Positions 1 through 6,204 of a stretch of 9,280 bases of DNA are shown here, piece after piece. A model generated the notes under the pieces. The model worked only from the letters and a program-made list of their open reading frames with translations. It searched no databases and was not told the origin of the DNA. The DNA lies in NCBI GenBank assembly GCA_027486075.1, contig JAIXPU010000003.1, forward strand, positions 1 through 9,280. The letters are read 5' to 3'. Every line of letters starts with the position of its first letter. Positions within the stretch are counted from its first letter, which is position 1. The translations under genes were made by a program, and so were the position numbers. Source of the DNA: Streptomycetaceae bacterium (GTDB lineage: Bacteria; Actinomycetota; Actinomycetes; Nanopelagicales; Nanopelagicaceae).

Positions 1-3
1 TGC

Positions 4-78
4 GGGCCCATAGCTCAGCCTGGTTAGAGCGCTTCCCTGATAAGGAAGAGGTCGGTGGTTCAAGTCCACCTGGGCCCA
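4..78 (+). tRNA. tRNA-Ile (GAU anticodon)
   Basis: A complete 75-nt cloverleaf can be folded by eye. The acceptor arm pairs GGGCCCA (4-10) with TGGGCCC (71-77), with discriminator A78. The D-arm pairs GCTC with GAGC. The anticodon stem CTTCC/GGAAG carries loop CTGATAA, with anticodon GAT at 39-41. The T-arm is GGTGG-TTCAAGT-CCACC. The 3' CCA is not encoded (A78 is followed by CCC), so it must be added enzymatically. It is followed 13 nt later by tRNA-Ala, almost certainly on the same transcript. The Ile-Ala tandem after gyrA is typical of actinobacteria. Confidence 0.97.
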
Positions 79-91
79 CCCGTTCTAATAC

Positions 92-164
92 GGGGACCTA
101 GCTCAATTGGTAGAGCACCGCCTTTGCAAGGCGGGGGTTAGGGGTTCGATTCCCCTGGTCTCCA
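92..164 (+). tRNA. tRNA-Ala (UGC anticodon)
   Basis: A complete 73-nt cloverleaf. The acceptor GGGGACC (92-98) pairs with GGTCTCC (157-163) with one G-T pair, and the discriminator is A164. The D-arm is GCTC/GAGC. The anticodon stem CCGCC/GGCGG carries loop TTTGCAA, with anticodon TGC at 125-127. The T-arm is AGGGG-TTCGATT-CCCCT. CCA is not encoded. A strong terminator hairpin begins 4 nt after the 3' end and closes the two-tRNA transcript. Confidence 0.97.
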
Positions 165-167
165 CTG

Positions 168-198
168 AAATCCGCTGGCAATAGCCGGCGGATTTTTT
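168..198 (+). terminator. Rho-independent terminator of the tRNA-Ile/tRNA-Ala transcript
   Basis: An uninterrupted 12-bp stem (168-179 with 184-195, one G-T pair) with loop AATA is followed by a T run (193-198). The T tract is on the plus-strand side, so it terminates transcription leaving the tRNAs. The stop codon of the convergent EamA transporter gene (197-199) lies in this T run, so the hairpin also forms the 3' untranslated end of that mRNA. Its minus-strand tail has few T residues, so termination in that direction would be weaker. Confidence 0.88.
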
Positions 199-1072
199 AA
201 TTCTCGCTCTTAGTTCCGATACTCAACCAGATAAGAGCAGCGCTCACGATTGCAAGGCCAATAAATGAGACGGTAGTGAGTGATTCATTCAAGAGTGTAA
301 TTCCAAGAACTGTTGCAGTCAGCGGTTCAGCCAGAGCCAGGGTTCCAGCAGAGCTCGGACTCATTTTACGTAGCCCATAAAGCTGGAAAATATTGGCAAC
401 AGCCATTCCTACAGAACCTAGATAGAGCACCACAAGCACTCCACGAATAGATCCGAGCCAACTTAGGTCCTCTGAAATTAACAACGGAGTGAGGAAAAGT
501 GAGCCAATTAGATATGCAGTTGCTGCTAATTCGGTCGGGTTTTCATGGTTGCGCATGGCAACCTTGGTGGCGTTGACATAGATTGCTACCGATAATCCGG
601 CGCCAAATGCCATGAATACTCCAAGGGTGCTCTCCACTTTAATTTCACCTGAGAAGCGAAGCGCTAGACCAAAGATTGCCAGTGATGTTGCAGCAAACCA
701 GAGAGCCGAGAATTTCTCATGAAAGATAATCGCGCTCAATATTCCAGTAAAGATTGGGATACAGCCAACAGCTAATAGCGTGCTGAGCGCCACCCCATTG
801 CTTGTAGTGGCTGAGAAGAAGAAGGGTTGAAAGGCGGCTGCACCAACTGCCATAAAGAAGACAGATTTCTTCTTCGCATGCACGAAGACGTTGGTGCGTT
901 TGCCACCAAAGACTGGCATAAAGATCAGAAGTAGTACCGCGCCAATAGCAAGACGTCCGATACCGAGAGCGGACCCACCAGCGTTTTCAGGTGCATAGGC
1001 AATTGCGGTGCCAACGGTTCCAAAGAGGATTGCGCTCGTTAAGACTTTAAATGCAGGAGCGTGGCTACTCAA
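197..1072 (-). CDS. EamA/DMT-superfamily membrane transporter
   Basis: A 291-residue polytopic membrane protein of the drug/metabolite transporter superfamily, with ten hydrophobic segments arranged as two EamA repeats (about residues 8-140 and 150-285). The second repeat shows the family pattern: an 'AEP' (248-250) opening a helix, then 'NE' (262-263) and a Gly-rich last helix. The first repeat has the equivalent 'HEK' (118-120). These proteins export or import small metabolites such as amino acids, nucleobases or sugars, and the substrate cannot be read from the sequence. The start is TTG at 1072, supported by a strong Shine-Dalgarno AGGGGG (1083-1078) five bases upstream. A -10-like TAGAAT at 1105-1100 suggests its own promoter after sbtA, 54 bp upstream on the same strand. 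Family assignment is secure; function is not. Confidence 0.9.
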   Translation of the reverse strand: MSSHAPAFKVLTSAILFGTVGTAIAYAPENAGGSALGIGRLAIGAVLLLIFMPVFGGKRTNVFVHAKKKSVFFMAVGAAAFQPFFFSATTSNGVALSTLLAVGCIPIFTGILSAIIFHEKFSALWFAATSLAIFGLALRFSGEIKVESTLGVFMAFGAGLSVAIYVNATKVAMRNHENPTELAATAYLIGSLFLTPLLISEDLSWLGSIRGVLVVLYLGSVGMAVANIFQLYGLRKMSPSSAGTLALAEPLTATVLGITLLNESLTTVSFIGLAIVSAALIWLSIGTKSEN

Positions 1073-1077
1073 CTTGA

Positions 1078-1105
1078 CCCCCTGAAACGAACACAGTGGA
1101 TTCTA
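1078..1105 (-). promoter_or_regulatory. Putative -10 element and ribosome-binding site of the EamA gene
   Basis: On the minus strand TAGAAT (1105-1100) matches the -10 consensus at five of six bases, though I see no convincing -35. It would give a leader of about 20 nt carrying AGGGGG (1083-1078), five bases before the TTG at 1072. The ribosome-binding site decides the TTG start. The promoter part is tentative. Confidence 0.5.
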
Positions 1106-1126
1106 AAGGGGAGCAGTGAGTTAAAC

Positions 1127-2089
1127 CTAATTAAATAACTGCGCGATTTTATAGTAGATAGGAATTCCCAAAATTAAGTTAAATGGGAATGTAATTCCTA
1201 TGCTCGACATCAGCGCCAACGTGGGGCTTGCGGTCGGTAGGGCGACAGCTACAGCGGCAGGGGCTGCAATATATGAAGCGCTGGCAGCCAAGATTCCTAA
1301 CATCGTTGCACCACCAACGCTCATGCCAATGAGTGATCCTGCAGTAACGCCAATAAATCCGCTTAAGAGTGGGAAGAAGATTCCAAAGGCAGCAAGGGGA
1401 GCTCCAACCTTTCTAATCTCTGAAAAGTTACTTCCCGCTAAATAACCAAGATGGAGCAGGAAGAGAACTAAGAAACCATTTAATAGTTCAACGAAGAATG
1501 GGCTAACTTTCATGTAACCCTCATTGGAAGTGATTAAACCGATGGCAAGTCCACCTGCCAAAAGCAGCACGGTTTTTCCGAGGAGTACTTCTTTAAGAGT
1601 GCTAGACCAACGTACCTTTGTGGTCAACGAACGTGAAGCTAAGAAGATACCGACAATCAACCCAGGAATTTCTAGAAGAGTTAAGAGCGCTGGTGCGTAT
1701 CCTTCAACGAAAACGTTATTGCTTTCGAGAAAGAGAAGCCCTGCCGAAAACGTGACGAGTGAAGTTGAACCGTAATGAGCTGCAATCGAGCCACGATCAA
1801 CATCGTTGAGAACCTTAATGAGTTTGAGCGTGAAGAAGGCTAGGAGCGGAATCAAGATTCCACAGGCAATCGTGGTGAGCGCAGGTGTTGCTAGCTCAGA
1901 GAGTGAAGACGTTTTGAGTGAGTGGCCGCCTTTGAGCCCAATTCCAAAGAGTAAGTAAGTAGATAGGAACGCATAGATTGCATCTGGCACTCGGACATCG
2001 CTCTTGATGCGAGCTGCCAGGAAGCCGAAGATAAAGGTGAGCACGCCAACGGATGTCAGGTTCGCTTGCGCGATAGACCATGAACTCAT
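1127..2089 (-). CDS. sbtA: SbtA-family sodium-dependent bicarbonate permease
   Basis: A 320-residue inner-membrane protein with about ten hydrophobic segments in two inverted halves, resembling cyanobacterial SbtA (Na+/HCO3- symporter). Recognisable blocks are 'IGLKGGHSL' (50-58), which matches the cyanobacterial IGLTGG segment; 'YGSTSLVTFSAG' (106-117), the counterpart of the GSTMAAG helix; and 'ASASYIAAPAAV' (269-280) followed by 'LPTASPT' (284-290), the counterpart of SSSSDISGPP...IPSANPS. It is shorter than the roughly 370-residue cyanobacterial protein because the cytoplasmic loop between the halves is reduced. 'ASASYIA' replaces the cyanobacterial 'SSSSDIS', as I recall for non-cyanobacterial members. 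ATG 2089 is preceded by AAAGGGG with five-base spacing. No SbtB (PII-like regulator) gene is visible. Expected role: bicarbonate uptake for anaplerotic carboxylation. Transport of another anion is possible. Confidence 0.85.
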   Translation of the reverse strand: MSSWSIAQANLTSVGVLTFIFGFLAARIKSDVRVPDAIYAFLSTYLLFGIGLKGGHSLKTSSLSELATPALTTIACGILIPLLAFFTLKLIKVLNDVDRGSIAAHYGSTSLVTFSAGLLFLESNNVFVEGYAPALLTLLEIPGLIVGIFLASRSLTTKVRWSSTLKEVLLGKTVLLLAGGLAIGLITSNEGYMKVSPFFVELLNGFLVLFLLHLGYLAGSNFSEIRKVGAPLAAFGIFFPLLSGFIGVTAGSLIGMSVGGATMLGILAASASYIAAPAAVAVALPTASPTLALMSSIGITFPFNLILGIPIYYKIAQLFN

Positions 2090-2094
2090 GAACG

Positions 2095-2110
2095 CCCCTT
2101 TACCAATATC
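2095..2110 (-). promoter_or_regulatory. sbtA ribosome-binding site with weak -10-like element
   Basis: On the minus strand AAAGGGG (2101-2095) lies five bases before ATG 2089, a clear Shine-Dalgarno sequence that fixes the start. GATATT (2110-2105), preceded by TG, may be an extended -10, but its spacing from any -35 is poor. The 78-bp region between sbtA and ppiA must hold both divergent promoters. Confidence 0.45.
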
Positions 2111-2132
2111 ACAGCGCAGAAGAGGGAATCGT

Positions 2133-2161
2133 TCAAAATCTTCACGGGGACAGCGTAATCT
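2133..2161 (+). promoter_or_regulatory. ppiA promoter, predicted leaderless
   Basis: TTCAAA (2133-2138, four of six matches to TTGACA), a 17-bp spacer, then TAATCT (2156-2161, fits TAnnnT). The predicted transcription start, seven bases beyond the hexamer, falls on the A of ATG 2168, giving an mRNA with no leader. The only purine-rich run, GGGGA (2146-2150), lies upstream of this start and would not be in such a transcript. Confidence 0.6.
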
Positions 2162-2167
2162 GTGCCC

Positions 2168-2680
2168 ATGACTTCAACAGCAACGCTACATACAACTCTT
2201 GGCGATATCGTCATTGAACTTTTCCCAAACCACGCACCAAAGACCGTAGAAAACTTCGTTGGTCTTGCAACTGGTAGCAAAGAGTGGTCTGACCCACGTA
2301 CGGGTAAGAAATCAAATGAAAAACTCTACGATGGAACAATATTCCACCGCGTTATCAGCGGTTTCATGATTCAAGGTGGAGATCCACTCGGTCAAGGTTT
2401 TGGTGGACCGGGATATCAATTCGCAGATGAATTCCATGGCGAGCTTCAATTCGATCGCCCGTATATTTTGGCGATGGCGAATTCGGGTCCTGGAACAAAT
2501 GGTTCACAGTTCTTTATTACCGTTGCGGCAACTGCTTGGCTTAACCGCAAGCACACCATTTTCGGCGAAGTAAAAGATGCAGCTTCACAAGCTGTCGTTG
2601 ACAAGATTGCTACAACACCAACAGGTGCACAAGATAAGCCTGTTACACCAGTTGTAATCAATAGCGTCACTATCGCCTAA
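2168..2680 (+). CDS. ppiA: Peptidyl-prolyl cis-trans isomerase, cyclophilin type
   Basis: A small single-domain cyclophilin of 170 residues that catalyses proline cis-trans isomerisation in protein folding. It has no signal peptide, so it should be cytoplasmic. The active site is complete. Counting from ATG 2168, the signature 'FHRVISGFMIQGGD' holds the catalytic Arg (61) with Phe (66) and Gln (69). 'NGSQFFIT' supplies Phe (116). 'WLNRKHTIFGEV' supplies the cyclosporin-pocket Trp (124), Leu and His (129). It corresponds in position to ppiA (Rv0009) in the actinobacterial origin region. An in-frame GTG at 2162 would add two residues. I prefer ATG 2168 because a -10 hexamer ends six bases before it and the protein then begins MTSTATLHT, as in relatives. 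The rhomboid gene follows 13 bp downstream. Confidence 0.96.
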   Translation: MTSTATLHTTLGDIVIELFPNHAPKTVENFVGLATGSKEWSDPRTGKKSNEKLYDGTIFHRVISGFMIQGGDPLGQGFGGPGYQFADEFHGELQFDRPYILAMANSGPGTNGSQFFITVAATAWLNRKHTIFGEVKDAASQAVVDKIATTPTGAQDKPVTPVVINSVTIA

Positions 2681-2693
2681 TTGCTGTAAGCGC

Positions 2694-3278
2694 ATGAAGC
2701 AGCGTTCCACAGTACTTACGATCATCACAGTTATCTGTGGTTTTTATCTGTACGAACTCTTTGATTCAGGAATCATCGGAACGTTTGCTCTCATCAGCAC
2801 TGAATACCTGCAGCAATCAAATCAGTGGTATCGCCTCGTCACTGTCGCACTCGTGCACGATAACTCGAACTCGATTCCGATTCACCTAGCTTTCAATATG
2901 TTAGCGCTTCACTCATTGGGCTCTCCCATTGAAAAACTGTTAGGTCGTGCGCGATTCTTGGTGATCTTCTTTGGCTCGCTGATTTTTGCATCTCTCTTTT
3001 CAGCGCTGAACTTGGGCTATAACGGTTATTCAATCGGTGTATCTGGCGCAGTCTTTGGTCTCTTCGGTGCGTGGATAGCAATCGGTCGCAAAGTTGGCGG
3101 AGATATCCGCAGCACCTTGGTCATCATTGCTATCAACTTTGCACTGGGGTTCACCATTGGCGGAGTCGATTGGCGCGCACATCTAGGCGGCCTTATTGCA
3201 GGCTTTGTGATTACGAAGTTATTGCTGCTTAACGCTTCTAAGAAGAATCTGGGCGACGTCGAGAACTTCGACATCTGA
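2694..3278 (+). CDS. Rhomboid-family intramembrane serine protease
   Basis: A 194-residue protein with about six membrane helices, typical of minimal bacterial rhomboids. Conserved parts are 'WYRLVT' (45-50); the 'HLAFN' segment with His64 and Asn68, equivalent to the oxyanion-stabilising H and N of GlpG; the catalytic Ser117 in 'GVSGAVFG' (G-x-S-G); and the catalytic His163 in 'DWRAHLGG'. Both members of the Ser-His dyad are present, so it should be active in cleaving transmembrane substrates, which are unknown. ATG 2694 lies 13 bp after the ppiA stop without a good Shine-Dalgarno, so it is probably translated from the ppiA transcript. The last 20 codons overlap the end of the convergent iron-sulfur gene by 60 bp. 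A rhomboid gene next to ppiA and crgA is also found in other actinobacteria, such as Streptomyces. Confidence 0.94.
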   Translation: MKQRSTVLTIITVICGFYLYELFDSGIIGTFALISTEYLQQSNQWYRLVTVALVHDNSNSIPIHLAFNMLALHSLGSPIEKLLGRARFLVIFFGSLIFASLFSALNLGYNGYSIGVSGAVFGLFGAWIAIGRKVGGDIRSTLVIIAINFALGFTIGGVDWRAHLGGLIAGFVITKLLLLNASKKNLGDVENFDI

Positions 3279-5261
3279 TTGGCGCGCGACCATTCCGTCG
3301 CCAACCATCACGCGGCAGAATGGGCAAGCAACTGCAACTTCTTCTGCCCCAGTATCAATAGCTTCATCGACGCGGTTGAGATTGATACGCGTACCAATCT
3401 TCTCTTCCATCCACATACGGCCACCACCACCACCACAGCAGAATGAACGTTCTTTATTACGTGGCATCTCTTCAACATCGCAACCACTTGCCTCTAGCAG
3501 TTCACGAGGTGGTGCATAGATCTGATTGTGGCGACCGAGATAACAAGGATCGTGATAAGTCAGCTTCTTATCTGACTTGTGTGGGCTTGGCTTAAGGCGA
3601 CCTTCTTTAATCAGAGTGTTAAGAAGTTGTGTGTGGTGCAACATCTCAAGTTCAAAGCCGCTCTGTGCGTAGTCGCGACCAATGGTTGTAAAGCAATGAG
3701 GGCAGGTAACAACCACTTTCTTCTTACCCTTAGGACGACCAGCAAAGGTCTCATTAAATGTTGCAATATTCTCTTGGGAAAGAATTTGATATAAAAATTC
3801 ATTTCCAGAACGACGCGCTGGATCTCCAGTACAGGTTTCGCGCTTGCCTAAAACTGCGAAGTTAACGCCTGCCATATGTAAAAGTTCTGCGACAGCCTTG
3901 GTTGTCTTCTTCGCACGTTCTTCATATGCGCCTGCGCAACCAACCCAGAATAGGTACTCAACATCTTCTGGAAGTTCACCGCTCACAACTTTGACTGGGA
4001 AATCACACTCTGCGATCCAACCTTCACGATCTTGCTTATTTGCACCCCAGGGATTTCCAGCTTTTTCTAGATTTCTAAATGTTCCACCGAGCTCTGCTGG
4101 AAACTCTGATTCAACCAATACTTGGAAGCGGCGCATATTGACGATGTGATCGACATGCTCGATATCAACGGGGCACTCTTCTACGCAGGCGCCACATGAT
4201 GTACATGACCATAAAACATCGGGTGTAATTGGACCGTTCTCACCAACAAGGTTTTCGCTTTCAACAACGTTAGACATGGCGTGATCACGCATCGCCATGA
4301 TCAGAAGCTTTGGTGAAAGTGGCTTATCGGTATGCCAGGCAGGACATTGGGATTGGCAGCGACCACATTCGGTACAGCTGGTCATATCCAGCAGACCCTT
4401 CCAGGAAATATCGCCGCGTGTTCCGATGCCAAAGACATCATCTTCTGCTGGGTCTTCGAAGTTAACCGGCTTTCCTTTAGAGAGCATTTCAGGAAGTGCG
4501 CCGAGTGCAGGCTGATCGATATTGCGCTTGTAATAGATATTGAAGAATGCCAAAAAGCGGTGCCAAGCAATTCCCATCGACAGGTTTGCTGCGATGACGA
4601 TAAACCAAGTCATCGATGTAACAATTTTGAGAGTTGCAACGATAACTATTGCATTCTCAATCGCTGCCTGTGACCAGGAATCAAAGAAGAGAACTGCGGG
4701 CCACGAAATTGCATAGTGCCAGTTCCATGACTCTTTACCAGCGAGTGCGCCTTCTAGCCCGCGAAGTGCGAAGACGCAGAAGACGATTGCGAGAATGGTT
4801 GCTTCAACGTAATACGCCTTACCCATTCCGGATCCGCTAAAGCGATTAAGCATACGAAAGCGAGTTACTTGGCGAATTCCGATGAGTGCAACGATGCTGA
4901 TTCCGGTAAGAGCAGCGATAACTTCTGAGAAGAGTTCGTAAAGAACAAAGTGGCCAATGATGGGAAGAGCAAAGTCAGGTTTAATTACTTGACCGTATGC
5001 AGTGACCAAAGTGCCAAAGAGTGCGCCGAAGCCGATCATGACAAACCAGTGAGCAATTCCAGTTCCGGTGAAGTTGAGCATCTTGGTGTGGCCCAAAACT
5101 TCTTTCAGCATATTTTTTAAGCGGGCAGATTTATTACCGCTACGGGTTGGATCTGGTTGCTGCTTCTTATATAAAGAGATGAGATGGCGAACGCGAACTG
5201 CAAGGAAAACGAGAGCGATAGCTGTAATGAGAAAAGAGATGCTTGCTAGCGCTAAGTTCAT
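3219..5261 (-). CDS. Membrane-bound iron-sulfur reductase (NarI-like heme domain fused to HdrD/GlpC-type Fe-S and CCG domains)
   Basis: A 680-residue fusion. Residues 1-240 are a polytopic membrane part resembling the cytochrome b subunit NarI/HdrE, with several intramembrane His residues (e.g. 71, 104) that could bind heme. Two ferredoxin-type 4Fe-4S motifs follow: C296-C299-C302-C306 and C353-C356-C359-C363. Then come two cysteine-rich CCG domains of the HdrB/GlpC type, with Cys 442, 477, 520/523 and Cys 573, 608/609, 646/649. It should pass electrons between the quinone pool and an unknown cytoplasmic donor or acceptor. Similar proteins are widespread in actinobacteria (Rv0338c in M. tuberculosis, which is longer). 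ATG 5261 has no Shine-Dalgarno, but a TACCCT hexamer lies seven bases upstream. crgA ends 16 bp before it, so co-transcription is also possible. Its last 20 codons overlap the rhomboid gene. The substrate is unknown. Confidence 0.9.
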   Translation of the reverse strand: MNLALASISFLITAIALVFLAVRVRHLISLYKKQQPDPTRSGNKSARLKNMLKEVLGHTKMLNFTGTGIAHWFVMIGFGALFGTLVTAYGQVIKPDFALPIIGHFVLYELFSEVIAALTGISIVALIGIRQVTRFRMLNRFSGSGMGKAYYVEATILAIVFCVFALRGLEGALAGKESWNWHYAISWPAVLFFDSWSQAAIENAIVIVATLKIVTSMTWFIVIAANLSMGIAWHRFLAFFNIYYKRNIDQPALGALPEMLSKGKPVNFEDPAEDDVFGIGTRGDISWKGLLDMTSCTECGRCQSQCPAWHTDKPLSPKLLIMAMRDHAMSNVVESENLVGENGPITPDVLWSCTSCGACVEECPVDIEHVDHIVNMRRFQVLVESEFPAELGGTFRNLEKAGNPWGANKQDREGWIAECDFPVKVVSGELPEDVEYLFWVGCAGAYEERAKKTTKAVAELLHMAGVNFAVLGKRETCTGDPARRSGNEFLYQILSQENIATFNETFAGRPKGKKKVVVTCPHCFTTIGRDYAQSGFELEMLHHTQLLNTLIKEGRLKPSPHKSDKKLTYHDPCYLGRHNQIYAPPRELLEASGCDVEEMPRNKERSFCCGGGGGRMWMEEKIGTRINLNRVDEAIDTGAEEVAVACPFCRVMVGDGMVARQSDVEVLDVAQILLRSVKQQ

Positions 5262-5268
5262 AAGCGCT

Positions 5269-5274
5269 AGGGTA
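5269..5274 (-). promoter_or_regulatory. Possible leaderless -10 element of the iron-sulfur reductase gene
   Basis: On the minus strand TACCCT (5274-5269) is followed by seven bases and ATG 5261, the same geometry as at crgA and pstP. No Shine-Dalgarno is present in the 16-bp gap after crgA, and the -35 region is weak (TAGCAA at 5297-5292). It may supplement read-through from crgA. Confidence 0.35.
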
Positions 5275-5277
5275 GAA

Positions 5278-5544
5278 CTATCGCCACTTAGTTGCTAGTG
5301 AGAAACCAACTGCGATGAAGCTAAATCCGATAATCATGTTCCATGCACCAATTCCTGGAATTGGATATGAAGTCTGGCTGATGTAGAAAACAACAATCCA
5401 GAACAAGCCGATAAGGAAATTGGCAACCATTACAGGAGCAAGCCATGAAGGGCTCTCGAGGAGCGGTGACTCTTCCTCCATGTGGTGCTGTTCTTCGTGA
5501 GCGTGCTGCTCTTGAACCTTCTTACGCAATTTCGACTTTGGCAT
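5278..5544 (-). CDS. crgA: Cell division protein CrgA
   Basis: An 88-residue protein with the CrgA architecture: a basic start 'MPKSKLRKK', a hydrophilic cytoplasmic tail, TM1 about residues 35-57, a short external loop with the family hallmark 'YPIPGIGAWN' (60-69), TM2 about 67-85, and the C-terminal 'TKWR'. CrgA is a small divisome membrane protein that, in Mycobacterium and Streptomyces, interacts with FtsZ, FtsQ and septal penicillin-binding proteins. The frame is open seven codons further upstream, but the start at 5544 gives the canonical MPKSK and a -10-like TAACCT lies seven bases before it. The tail is unusually rich in His and Glu (H14, H16, H20, H21). It is divergent from pabA with a 28-bp gap and followed 16 bp downstream by the iron-sulfur gene. 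Confidence 0.95.
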   Translation of the reverse strand: MPKSKLRKKVQEQHAHEEQHHMEEESPLLESPSWLAPVMVANFLIGLFWIVVFYISQTSYPIPGIGAWNMIIGFSFIAVGFSLATKWR

Positions 5545-5566
5545 GGGGCCTAGGTTACAGCACAAT
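5538..5566 (+). promoter_or_regulatory. pabA promoter, predicted leaderless
   Basis: TTGGCA (5538-5543, five of six matches to TTGACA), a 17-bp spacer and CACAAT (5561-5566, four of six matches to TATAAT). The predicted start, seven bases on, is the A of ATG 5573. The -35 element overlaps the crgA start codon (5544-5542), so the two genes share control DNA. Confidence 0.62.
5552..5557 (-). promoter_or_regulatory. crgA -10 element, predicted leaderless
   Basis: TAACCT on the minus strand (5557-5552) is followed by AGGCCCC and ATG 5544. No Shine-Dalgarno lies between, and no clear -35 is visible. It lies inside the divergent pabA promoter (5538-5566), so the two polymerases cannot bind at once. 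Confidence 0.5.
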
Positions 5567-5572
5567 TACGGT

Positions 5573-6202
5573 ATGGCTCGAATCCTCGTCATCGATAACT
5601 ATGACTCCTTCGTCTTCAACTTGGTGCAATACCTTGCGCAGTTGGGTTCTGAGTGCACGGTAGTTCGCAATGATGAAGTTGAGGCGAGCGAGGCGGCAAA
5701 GTACGACGGAGTCCTGATCTCACCGGGGCCAGGAACGCCCGATAAGGCTGGCGTCAGTATTGCGATGATTAAGTTCTGCGCTGAAAATTCAATTCCACTC
5801 TTTGGCGTTTGTTTAGGACATCAAGCAATCGGTGAAGCATTTGGCGCAACTGTCTCTCGCGCACCAGAGTTGTTACACGGAAAGACATCGCAAGTCATTC
5901 ACAACTCACATGGCGTACTTACAAACCTTCCATCACCATTTACTGCAACTCGCTATCACTCGCTGGCCGTTGAACGTGAAACCGTTCCTGACGTTCTTGA
6001 GATTACCGGTTCAACTGAATCAGGTGTTGTGATGTCGATGCGCCATAAAACTCTGCCAATCGAGGGCGTGCAATTTCACCCAGAGTCTGTGCTGACTGAG
6101 CACGGACATCAGATGTTGGCTAATTGGTTAGTGACTTGTGGTGATGCAGATGCGCCACGTCGCGCGGTTGGGCTTTCGCCAGTTGTGGGTAGCGCTAAGT
6201 AG
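5573..6202 (+). CDS. pabA: Aminodeoxychorismate/anthranilate synthase glutaminase subunit (PabA/TrpG)
   Basis: A 209-residue class I glutamine amidotransferase. It hydrolyses glutamine and passes ammonia to a chorismate-binding partner (PabB for folate, TrpE for tryptophan; not present here). It opens with the family hallmark 'ILVIDNYDSF'. The oxyanion strand is 'ISPGPGTP' (49-56), the nucleophile is Cys80 in 'GVCLGHQ', and the rest of the triad is His169 and Glu171 in 'VQFHPES'. All catalytic residues are intact. ATG 5573 is chosen over the in-frame ATG at 5543 because it gives the canonical MARILVIDNYDSF start and lies at a promoter-defined transcription start. One amphibolic enzyme may serve both pathways, as is common where a single copy exists. 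It corresponds to Rv0013 trpG in synteny. The stop is 2 bp from the pknB stop. Confidence 0.94.
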   Translation: MARILVIDNYDSFVFNLVQYLAQLGSECTVVRNDEVEASEAAKYDGVLISPGPGTPDKAGVSIAMIKFCAENSIPLFGVCLGHQAIGEAFGATVSRAPELLHGKTSQVIHNSHGVLTNLPSPFTATRYHSLAVERETVPDVLEITGSTESGVVMSMRHKTLPIEGVQFHPESVLTEHGHQMLANWLVTCGDADAPRRAVGLSPVVGSAK

Positions 6203-6204
6203 TT

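Noticed and set aside
1200..1775. Plus-strand open frames inside sbtA
   Set aside because: They are opposite-strand shadows with no recognisable domain, and sbtA is a clear conserved gene.
2090..2167. Riboswitch or structured leader between sbtA and ppiA
   Set aside because: The 78 bp are taken up by divergent promoter elements and a Shine-Dalgarno, with no long stem or known aptamer pattern visible.
2446..2670. Minus-strand open frame inside ppiA
   Set aside because: It is a shadow of the cyclophilin coding strand with no independent start signal.
3579..4840. Several open frames of 60-113 codons on the plus strand within the Fe-S reductase gene
   Set aside because: Their compositions are antisense translations of a Cys/Gly/Lys-rich gene, with no ribosome-binding site or family resemblance.
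5545..5565. N-terminal extension of CrgA (seven codons)
   Set aside because: The family begins MPKSK, and the extension would run through the predicted promoter.
5543..5572. N-terminal extension of PabA from ATG 5543
   Set aside because: It adds ten unconserved residues, overlaps the crgA start, and is inconsistent with the promoter, whose start falls at ATG 5573.
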